Assembly: GCA_025504975.1 (NCBI GenBank)
Contig: JANUWI010000009.1
Location: 1,488,001-1,552,000, forward strand
Direction of reading: 5' to 3'
Length of the DNA: 64,000 nt
From: Plenodomus lindquistii
Lineage: Eukaryota; Ascomycota; Dothideomycetes; Pleosporales; Leptosphaeriaceae
Both the position numbers and the translations under genes were made by a program. This document shows, piece after piece, positions 54,745 to 64,000 of this stretch (position 1 is the first letter of the stretch; each line of letters begins with the position of its first letter). The notes below the pieces were generated by a model. It did not search any database. It worked only from the letters and a program-made list of their open reading frames with translations, and was not told where the DNA came from.

Positions 54745-55676
54745 CGTTGACTTTCGGAACCTAGCAAATAGAGGAATAGGCCTTGCGCTTGCCCGCCTAC
54801 TTTTCTTTGATGTTTCGAATACCGTCTTGCTTGGTAGTCGCTCCACTTGAAAAGGGCAAAGCCGCGCTTGAGAACCTGAAAGCACTTGGCATCTCTGGAA
54901 TCACCGATGTAGTACAGCTTGATGTCACATCTGAACAAAGTGTAACTGAGGCTGCGAAGCAAGTCAATGAGACATACGGAAGGTAAGCACGCGCTACATG
55001 ATCCAAAATCCTTTTTCAGCTTGTCTATAGTGACTGATATCAATCTCTTCTTTATTGATCTTCGTTATGCTCACCATCATCTCGTTATAATTGTACCGTT
55101 ATGCTCATCGCCCGAACTCCAGGATCGACGCATTAGTCAACAATGCTGCCATTGCTGGAGAATATGAAGGTTCTGTTTCCGAGCGTATATCCTTGACGGT
55201 ATTGACGAATGTCACTGGCCCGGCCATTACTTTCGAAGCTTTTGCACCCCTTCTCTTCAAATCAAATAAGACGCCACGCATCATCAACGTGTCCAGCAAT
55301 GTTGGGTCGATCACTCTGTGACTCGATTCTTCATATGCGTATAAAGACCAAGCAGTGGTAGGTACTCTGAAACCTCGCAGCAACGATTGTAAAGAATATG
55401 TCTCGTCATTTCCAGGCTCAATATCGCATCTCCAAGGCCGCGTTCAACATGCTCACTGCATGCCAGGCCTATCAGTATGGTCCCAAAGGGTGGAAAATCT
55501 TCGCCTTTAATCCTCGTTACACAGAGAGTAATTTAAGTCCCGCGAACACGACGGATTATGTCGCGAAGCCAAAAGGCGAGGGAGCGAGGCCTATGCTTGC
55601 CATTCTGGCTAGCGAACGGGATGCAGAGCACACAGGCTTTCTAAATGGGCTCCCAGAGCGACAACATCCTTGGTAG
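54745..55676 (+). pseudogene. Broken short-chain dehydrogenase/reductase gene
   Basis: SDR fold recognisable in pieces: ANRGIGLALARLLFF (cofactor-binding turn; the TGxxxGIG start is damaged and no start codon is usable), NTVLLGSRS, then a one-base frameshift near 54845 into LEKGKAALENLKALG and VVQLDVTSEQSV. An intron 54983-55122 leads to RIDALVNNAAIAG (NNAA motif) and PRIINVSSNVGS, with a TGA at 55319-55321 where CGA (Arg) would fit. A second intron 55358-55415 leads to AQYRISKAAFNMLT with the catalytic YxxxK, and the frame ends at 55676. Three lesions make it a pseudogene; the stop is a C-to-T type change next to a RIP block, suggesting leakage. Confidence 0.78.
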
Positions 55677-56286
55677 GTCTTAAGGACATGGTATCTTTAA
55701 GTAGGTACTTTGGACTCGAACATGTAGATCAGCCTCTAGAAGACCTAGACTAGAAGCAAAGTAGCACTCAAGATATTTTGTAGGTTGCTCAAGACTATAT
55801 TGAAGATTCAACGAACGTGCTTTATAGTATTTGGGTTTCGAAAAACTGGCTTTAGGTTTCCAAAGAACCTAGTAACATGAGCAATTAGTTCCAATGCGAA
55901 GGGAGAATCTGACATGCCATGCTACTTAAGACCTCAGATGTTTTGTCGCGGAAAGCAGTGGCAGGCAATTTCTTTTCGGGGAGGCTGTGCGCACATGACC
56001 AGTAGAAGCGATGATGTCTTGTCAAGAATTGTAGGAACTGAAATAAAAGAAAGATAAAGGAGATTGTGGCAGCTCACTGACTCTAAAGAGGACTGCGCTT
56101 CTACAAGTGTGGTTGTCGCGATCCTAGATGAAGAACAGGCGCTTAGTGTACTGTCAAGTATGGTTGCTGTAAACAATAGAACAGTAGGTCTTGGCTACCT
56201 TGACGTTGTTAAAGGTTATGGTTTTAGTTACGAATACCAAGTTTAGTAAGATAGATAAATATTTGATTTATACTAGTATTTTTCTG
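55677..56286. other. Intergenic, nothing recognised
   Basis: Spacer of moderate AT content between the SDR pseudogene and the end of the hydrolase gene. Confidence 0.5.
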
Positions 56287-57424
56287 CTAGAATACTGCAT
56301 AGGGCTCTGCATATGCTAGATCTATGACCTGTACATTAGCTTCTCGCTCTACAGCCTCTGTTGCTGCTGTCGTATCTACTCTAAAAGGTGCGACTAGGGA
56401 CTCGTCGTGTAAACACCATATGACCTTCTTTGGTCTGCCCATCCATTCCAGCTGCAGCACTGCGAACTGGGCTGCAGACCCGTCGAAAGGCCTGCCATTC
56501 AGATTTGCTCGACCGCCTATGCCCAACACAACCACGTCTGGCTTCGGCTGCATGGTGCGCATGATGCCTTCGTAAGCTCCAAGATGACTATTGAACAGGA
56601 TTGTCTTATCATCGATTAAGAAGTTGTACATGAGCTGACCACCGTCGCAGTTACTCATGACGTTCTTCTTCCGGTCGTTCATGAAGTCGATGAACGCTTG
56701 CATTTTCTCGTCAATGTGGTCCGCAGGCAGAATCTCATCCAGCCGCATCAGCCCATACTTCATATTCCGGGTGATGTCCGCAGTACAGGCAAACTGGCTG
56801 GCTGATCCATGGTATTCCTTCCCAGTATCGAAAGTATCTGGAATCTCCGCATGAGAACTTCCAGGCATGAGGCAATGTAAACCTGGCCAAACATGAACTG
56901 CAAGGGCTGCAAGATCTGGGTGAGGAAGAGCCGGCATACCAGGTGGGCCTGGTAAAAGCGCGCATTCGCCTTTAGATGCGGCATTTCGGGTGGCGCGATT
57001 GAAGAGAGGCAGCCGTTCACCTCCAGATACAGGCTGCAACTGTGTCTCTGGTACCCCGGCATGTCGTAGGATGTTAATTGCCTCGCAGTTCGCAATCACT
57101 ATCGCTCCGGTTCTGCGAGCGAGTCTATCAGCCCCTGGGAGACTGAAATGATCGTCAGGTTAGCTGCAACTAATTCTTTGGGTATTGAACACACTGATCA
57201 AAATGCGCATGCGAGATGAAAATGTAATCGGCCTCAGTAACATCCTCCAACTCCAGGTGACGCTGCATCAAAGCTGGCTTGTCCAGCCATGTATCATGGA
57301 AGATGGTGACACCATGTGTGCGAAGACGAAAGGTAGTTGTCCCTGAAAATCTTCAGATCTCTAGTCAGGCTGAATTTGCATGTTCCTGCTCACCAAAGAA
57401 TTCTAGTGTAGTGTCAGACATCAT
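56287..57424 (-). CDS. Metallo-beta-lactamase-fold hydrolase
   Basis: 344 residues, exons 57394-57424, 57195-57342 and 56287-57142 with introns of 51 and 52 bases; phases agree. The tiny first exon encodes MMSDTTLEFF; the next ATG at 57421 is an equal alternative start. The metal-binding motif HAHFDH at 55-60 (ISHAHFDHLPGADRL) is split by the second intron and followed by GAIVIANCEA. Later segments: GSSHAEIPDTFDTGKEYHGS, FLIDDKTILFNSHLGAYEGI, PDVVVLGIGGRANLNGRPF and a last GWHD-like region (VIWCLHDESLVAP). The fold suggests a lactonase or ester/amide hydrolase; no signal peptide, so probably cytosolic. It lies between an SDR pseudogene and an FAD monooxygenase, a typical secondary-metabolism or catabolic company. 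Confidence 0.86.
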
Positions 57425-58094
57425 GGTGTGCACGTGTGAAAATTGTACGAGAGTACAGGAGAGTTCGGGGTGGCCTAATTTCAGCACAACTTAAACCAAT
57501 GTCTTAGTATAGCGTCAGGTTATCAACCTACGTAGTACCGACGCTCCATGTGTGCCACTTTTTCAAAAAAAAATTAAAAGCAGGTCACCACGCTTGCGGA
57601 CCTTCCGCTGGTTTCATTTACAAACCTAGCTCGAAAGAGCGTGATCGCCAAGGTTGTCGGTCCCATGGTCATCTGCCGGCACCGTTCCGCGTACAAAATT
57701 CGCGTCTCCGGGGACTTCGGCGCCCGCGCCACCAACAACACCACGAGTCCAGACCTTCATACTGTACAAACTAGATATAGTACTCACACTAACAAAAGGC
57801 CAATAAGCCCAGTAACGCATAGTAGACCTGAATTCTGCCGTAGCTTCCGTTGTTTAGCTGTTTTAAACTGGCACTTTCTCAAGCTTGACCAATACTCAAC
57901 AGATTATACGGTACCGGTAGACCAATCGCGCCCATGAGTGGGCTATAGTGTGTCTCGAACAACACCCTGATGTCGGAGCAACCCCGCATTCTGCCGCCGA
58001 CCTTGGGCTACATAAGTTACATTTCATCGCCTCTCTCAGAGCCCGCCTTTCTGTCCACTCCTTTACACACCTTCCCTTTTACATACTACATATA
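57425..58094. other. Intergenic (divergent promoter region)
   Basis: Separates the divergent hydrolase and monooxygenase genes and should contain both promoters. A short run of A/T and frames without motif are seen; nothing else recognised. Confidence 0.5.
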
Positions 58095-59578
58095 ATGTCG
58101 TCGCTCAAGATCATCATCATAGGCGGTGGCCTCTCTGGTGCGCTCCTTGCAAACGGTCTCATATTGAACAACATACAAGTCACAATTTATGAACGCGACA
58201 CAGCAGACTCAAAGCGAGAAGGGTACCAGATTCGATTGGGTGACTCGGCTCTTACTGGCCTCAAGTCATGTCTGCCGAAGGAATCTTTAGACCTGATCAC
58301 GAGTAAATTGGGCCAGTCGAGTGGCGCTACAGCGACCGCCCCAGCCATCTACAACTCTAAATGGGAGGAAGTCATGGACCTGGCGTTAATGCCTACCTAT
58401 TCAAAGACCTCGGCAATCAATCGAGTGGTGCTGAGGGATCTGCTCATGGAGCCGGTGAAAAAGGCGAACAACGTGGTGTATAACAAGAGGTTCGAGAAAT
58501 ATAGCATCGTCGAAAACGAAAGAGGCCACGAGAAAGTTCAGGTTACCTTCACAGACGGGTCTAATGATGTGTGCGACATCCTGATTGGCGCGGACGGTAG
58601 TGGCTCTCGAATCAACGTCCAGCTCGGGGCAAGGAATCTTGTCTCTCTTGACTCACACTTTAGCTTTGTCTCCAAAGGCGACTTACCACTGCATCGACTC
58701 AAGCACATGCCAAAACGACTACTAAAGGGCCCAATCATAGTGTTCAATGGTGTAGCCAGCCTCTACTTCGCGTTATATCTGCCTAGCAGCGAAGGCCGCG
58801 AAAGCAACGCTGTGGCTGGCGATCCCAAGCGTGATAGCGACATCGGCTACAACCAAAGCTCCGCAAGCTTCTACTGGGGAATGACAATACACAAGTCACT
58901 ATGTCCGTATTCCTCACCAAAAGAGATTCCAGATGCCCGCCAATTCTTACTTGACAAGGTACAAGAATTGGGTTGGGCCAAGGAGCTACAGGATTTGCTC
59001 CGCACTGGAAGCGAGGATGAAAATGCAGGTGTCGAAGCTATCCAGTTTCGAGCTTCAGAGACTTTGAGCAAGGATTGGAGGGCAAAGGCAAAGACGACAA
59101 CGACCAATCATGCCAAGAGTGACGGGGTGGGAAGCCCAAGAGTGTGGTTGATAGGCGACGCAGTACACGCTATGCAGCCCAATCGGTGCGTAAATCCTTA
59201 CTTCTTCTACCATGTGTCTTAAACCGGGTCCATAAGTTCATCAGAATGATCGTACTGACAAGTCAAAACAGCGGCCAAGGCGGTAACCAAGCTCTACACG
59301 ATGCAGCCGATCTTCTGCCTGAACTTCTCGCTCTTAACGATATCGCCCTATCGCTCGAAAACAAGACGTCCCTGACCGAGACACAGATTGAACAAGCGTG
59401 CCAGCGGTATGAGAGCGCCATGTTCGATCGTGCATTTTCGTGGGTCAAAAAAAGTGGCGGGACAACATTTCCAAGCTTGGACTTCGATGGCATACTAGGG
59501 GCAATTGCAAAGCTTCTAAGTTGGACTGTGTTACCTATAATAAGAATTATTTATCAAGTGTTTAGTATTAGAGCATAG
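58095..59578 (+). CDS. FAD-dependent monooxygenase (salicylate hydroxylase/aromatic hydroxylase type)
   Basis: 465 residues. Exon 1 58095-59185, intron 59186-59271 (86 bases), exon 2 59272-59578. The ATG at 58095 puts the dinucleotide-binding motif at the N-terminus (SSLKIIIIGGGLSGALLANGL, GxGxxG); the open frame upstream of it is leader. The middle motif is DILIGADGSGSRI (GADG/DG motif), and the FAD ribityl motif WLIGDAVHAMQPNRGQGGNQALHDA (GD motif) is formed across the intron. These three are the class A flavoprotein hydroxylase signatures. The last dozen codons (PIIRIIYQVFSIRA) are AT-rich and run into the RIP block, so the original 3' end may be altered or replaced. Predicted soluble NAD(P)H-dependent hydroxylase; substrate unknown. 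Confidence 0.88.
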
Positions 59579-62500
59579 CTAAAGTATTTAGTAAACGTTT
59601 CTACTACTCTAGCCTATTTTAAGAAAAGGCACTACGTAGAAAATTACTTTAATTCTATTTTAAAAAAAGGTAGTAGGTAGAATATTACTTTTATAATATA
59701 CATTTTTAAATATAGTATGTAGTATCTAAAGCTAATAATACTTTACTATAGCTTTATTTAATTTTTAATTTTTTTTAATTTAGGTATTTTAGTAGTTTTA
59801 TATATCTACTATATTACTACTTTATTTCTTTACTAATTTTATATATAGTTAAATACCTATTAGAATTTTATTTATAGCTAATAAATAGTTAAAATGTAGC
59901 CTAAGTACCTAGAATAAAGTCTAGTAAAAAACTTAAAATATTATATACTTAAAGTTAAAGTAAAGTAATATATAAATATATAAAATCTATACCTATTATT
60001 TATAAGTTTTATTTTTAGAATAATTAACTATAAAAGTATTACGTATAATTTAATAAACTATTTCTAAATTTTTATAATACTATAAAAGGTATTATAAAGG
60101 TTAGATTATATTATATAGTTTTATTACTATTATATCTATTAAAGTAAAAGAATTTATACTAGTTTATATATAGGTTTCTATTCTATAGTAGTAAATCTAG
60201 TATTATAAAACTAGATTATTATATTAGTACTAAAAACTACGCGTATAGCATATATATCTAAAATTTAAAAATTTACTAAAATAAAACTATTTAAGTAGAC
60301 TAGATTTATATTCTATAGTTAGATTAGTTTTAAACTTAAATAAATTTTCTATATAAATAAACTAAATAATCTATAAAGTTTATAAATTTATAACTTATAT
60401 AGTTAAGTATAAATAAAAGTACTATTATAAAGTTAAAATTAAATAAATAAAAGAATTAGTAGTATACTACTAATAGTAAAATTAAATAGAATATAAAACT
60501 AGCTACTATTATTTAAATAAATAAAGAAATAGATTAAAAGAAGTAAACTATATATATTATTTAATCTATTAATTAGTATAGTTAAAAATAATATAGCGTA
60601 TTTATATTTTATATATTTAGTAGATTACTAAATAGCTATATATAAAAAGTACTATTATACTATATAGTATAATTAGATTAAAAGCTATTTATAAAAGTAG
60701 TATAAAATAAAATATAAAAATACTAGCTAAGTAAAAAGAAAAGTCTATAGCTAGATAGGTATTATCTAGTACTTTAGTTAATTAATATTAGTAAATTAAA
60801 TTATAGCGCTTTATCTTTAATTATTTAAATATACTAATAGATTATTATTCTAGTAAAACTTAAATAAGGATTAGTAAATATTATAAACTATAAAAAGTAT
60901 AAAGTAGTATTAGTAAAAAAGCTACTAAAAATAGTTAGTAGAAAAAAAGTATAAATACTGTAGTTATATTTAAAAAAAAGAATATAGGTATAAATAGAAT
61001 TAAAGTATATATATATATATTACTAGTAATTATTTACTAGCTACTATAGTTAATAGTATTTTTAAGTTTACTAGCTAGAAAATAATAGTCTAGAAGTAGT
61101 ACCTATTAATAGTAATAAAGTATAGGTATAAATAAAAAAGTAAATAGCTAAAGTATAAAAGACTATAAAAATATAGATATAAAATACTATTTAGATTAAT
61201 AAAAAAGATAAAGTAAACTTATAACTAGAGTAAATATAGTAGATACTATATATAGTAGAAATAGAATAGTTTAATATATTAGTATATATAAAAAAGTCTA
61301 TAGCTAAACCTAACTTTAAGTAAATATAATAAATAAAGTTTATAAAATTAGTACTTTAAATACCTATATAAAAGTTAGTATAGTTAAGTTAAATACTTAT
61401 TATTTACTATGTTAGTATATTTATATAGTTAAAAGCTATCTATATTAAGAAGTACTAGATATTATTATAGCTATAGTAGTAAATATTAGTATTTTTTATA
61501 TAGATATAAAAAAAGTATATATAGAAAAGCTCTAAGTATTATTTTACCTACTAGTAATAAAAAGTATAGAAAGTATTAGTTAAAGTAGCTAAAAAAAGCA
61601 TTTATAAATAAAAATAAACATAAAAAAATAAAAGCTAATAATAAAAAAGATAAAACTATAGTAAATAGATAAAGCTATTAAAAAAATAAAAATAGATATA
61701 AATAAGCTAACTACTAGTACTATTTATAAGCTAAAGAAGTTATTAAATATTTAAAAAGCGTATTTAAAGTTTTATATTATATTAGTAAACTAGTTTACTA
61801 CCTATAAAAAGTATAATAGCCTATTAGTATATATATTAGCTATATTAAATATTAAAAAAAATAAGTAAAAAGGTTTTAAATAGTACCTACTAATATTATT
61901 AGTTATAATTAAAATACTATAGTTTATAGTAGTATAGTAAATACTAGAAAAGCTAAGCCTATTAAATAATAATAATTTTAATAATAATAGTATATATAGA
62001 AGTAATAATAGTAGTAACCTATATTTATACTAGTAAAAAAAAGATTTATAATTTATATAGAAAATAATAAACTAGTTTATAGTATAAAGTAGCTATAGCC
62101 TAATATAGTAAATATTAAATTTATAAATATATAGGTTAAAAATCTATTATAATAGTATATTCTATAGGTATACTAAGTAAATAAAAAAGAATAAATTTTT
62201 ATATAAAGATCTATAGTTTAATATAGTATATTTCTATAGTAGAGTATATAAATTAGTAATAAAAAGCTAGTAGTTATTAATAAAAGAGTTAATATTTAGT
62301 AATAGTAAAGCTATAAAGCTTATTTCTAGTATACTATTAAAAAGTATATAAAATAACCTAACTAATAAGTAGCCTAGATAGAATTTTTTAAAAAACTACT
62401 ATATCTATATACCTTTTAATAGTAAAATATAGTTATTTAAATAGGTAAAGAAAAATACTAGTATTTAAAATAGATATATAAAGCCTAGTAGCTATTTAAA

Positions 62501-64000
62501 AGTAAAATAAAAGACTATAAAGTAGTATATAAAATAAATAGTTAAATTCTAAAAAAGGTTACCTATATTAATATATATAGCTAGTAAATAGCTAGTAAAA
62601 AAACCTATAATACTAAGTATTTAATATAATAATATAATCTAAAGGAAATACTATAATATATTTAGTAAAAATAGTATAAGTAGTAGTATTTATTATATAG
62701 TACTATAAAGTATATAATATTAGTAGTAATATTAAAATTATTTATAAGGATTTACTACGTAAAGTAAGTAAGTTAGTAGTATAGTAATATATTTTACTAG
62801 TAAGCTAGTTAACTTAGTAAACTAGGTAAAATCTACTAAGCTTTATACTTATTCTATTACTTTACTATAGACTAATAATATTATAAGCTACTAATATAGA
62901 ATAAAAGTAGAATATAGCTTATTAGTATATATTTTATTTTTATAAACTTTTAACTAATATATTTTAGGTTCTATACTAAAGTTATTAAAATAACTAAAAA
63001 AAGTTTAAATAAATAACTATATATATATAATCTAGAGGCATTTAAAGTATACCTCTACTAGTAAAATTAGTATACTAAAATTAAAAAAAAAGTATAATAT
63101 AAAGTTATTAAAAAAGACTATATATATACTATAGAGATTTTATAAGCTATAAAATAGAAGTATATATTTTTAGTAATATTTATAATATATATTATAATAG
63201 ATATATTTATTTCTAATATTACGCTACGCTAATATTATAGTAGTAGATTCTATTACTATAGATTAATTAATTTAAAATAGAAAAGAATACTATATATATC
63301 TATAATCTCTACGCTATTTTTTATATACTTTAGATAGATAATACTAAGCCTTTTTATAGTTTTATTTAAGTTTAGATATTACTACTTTTACTACTTAGTA
63401 TTACTATAGTAATAAAACCTTAAGCTATTATTAAAAGTATAAGTATAAAAGGTAGTAATAAAGTACTTTAATTTAAAAATATTAAATCTCTAAAGGTATA
63501 TAGTATTATTAATTCTAGCTAAGGTACTATTATAGTAAATATTAATTATAAAAACGTTAAAAATAAAAATAAAGATAGGAAATTATATATTAAATAATAG
63601 TTATTAAAAATAAAAAATCTTACTAAGTTTTATAAAAAAAGAATTAACTTTTTATTTAGAAGAGATTTTTACTTTCTATATAGTTTTTTATATGTTAAGT
63701 ATTAGTATTAGTTAAAAAGTATTAAAAAATAAATTTTCTAGTATTTAGAATATTTCTAACTTAGATAAATCTATAGACTATAACCTACTCTATATTACAT
63801 AGAAAAAGAAGTTACTATACTAACTATTCCTTTATAATATTAGAACTATAAATAAAAGTATCTATATATTAAAAAAAAAAGCGTTTCTATATATAAAATA
63901 TTATAATACTTTTATACGTTTAAAGCGTATTATAGAATTTAAATATTTATTAAAGCTATACTAGCTATAATAGGCTTCTAGAAGTAATATTAATAGTAAA
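59579..64000. repeat. RIP-saturated AT-rich block 2, continues past the window
   Basis: Same near-absence of CA/TG as block 1, with A-rich words on the plus strand (purine bias), no surviving frame, and no recognisable transposase pattern. The uniform texture suggests one or more long repeats, perhaps a retroelement. A diverged duplication of about 45 bases occurs at its left end (about 59607-59697). Confidence 0.88.

Noticed and set aside
60940..61000. Possible retroelement zinc knuckle in RIP block 2
   Set aside because: One CxxC-like trace remains, but the spacing does not fit a CCHC knuckle and no other retroelement motif could be traced.
1..64000. CRISPR arrays, bacterial operons, riboswitches
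   Set aside because: The sequence is a spliced fungal nuclear genome; no regularly spaced repeats with unique spacers were seen.

Overview
The window is fungal nuclear DNA, most likely from a filamentous ascomycete (Pezizomycotina), probably Dothideomycetes/Pleosporales. The support is: short 43-90 base GT..AG introns with fungal branch sites, a LysM effector, two Pth11-type rhodopsin-domain proteins, a siderophore transporter with fungal iron-GATA sites, an intron-containing tRNA-Glu, and two AT-rich blocks showing extreme repeat-induced point mutation (RIP). The class assignment is inference.

Left part (1-29.9 kb), loosely packed. It holds an amino acid/choline permease cut by the left edge; a rhodopsin-domain membrane protein; a poorly resolved stretch with small minus-strand genes behind TATA boxes; a conserved protein of unknown function; an MFS transporter; two divergent unknown genes; tRNA-Glu(UUC); a second rhodopsin-domain protein; and a siderophore transporter whose long upstream region carries four perfect ATCWGATAA iron-regulator sites. 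Two small Cys/His proteins with the same N-terminal plan follow.

Middle (30.1-41.7 kb). A compact housekeeping block encodes the ribosome-biogenesis AAA ATPase Rix7, ESCRT-III Vps20, a PITH-domain protein and Lsm8. After it come a three-LysM secreted protein, a proline racemase/hydroxyproline-family enzyme with a Ser/Cys catalytic pair, and a secreted deaminase-fold protein whose two zinc motifs are each split by an intron. A DUF3176-type membrane protein gene (42.4-44.3 kb) is broken by two TGA codons and a frameshift.

Right part (44.6-64 kb). A complete, nearly fresh Ty1/copia element (44775-49963, minus strand; 187-bp LTRs with one difference, 5-bp target duplication) sits at the edge of a RIP-saturated block. 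Its gag and pol are in one frame and separated only by TGA followed by CTA, the classical leaky-stop context. Its primer-binding site matches the anticodon arm of tRNA-Lys(CUU), which points to half-tRNA priming. The AT-rich block contains a Fot1/pogo-like transposon nested in inverse orientation inside a relative, then the tail of a third transposase. A 5-kb island between the two AT-rich blocks carries a broken short-chain dehydrogenase, a metallo-beta-lactamase-fold hydrolase and an FAD monooxygenase, a possible remnant of a small metabolic cluster. From 59.5 kb to the end is a second RIP-saturated repeat.

Exon coordinates in the entries were derived by hand from splice signals and reading frame. 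They are self-consistent but not confirmed by transcripts or homology searches.
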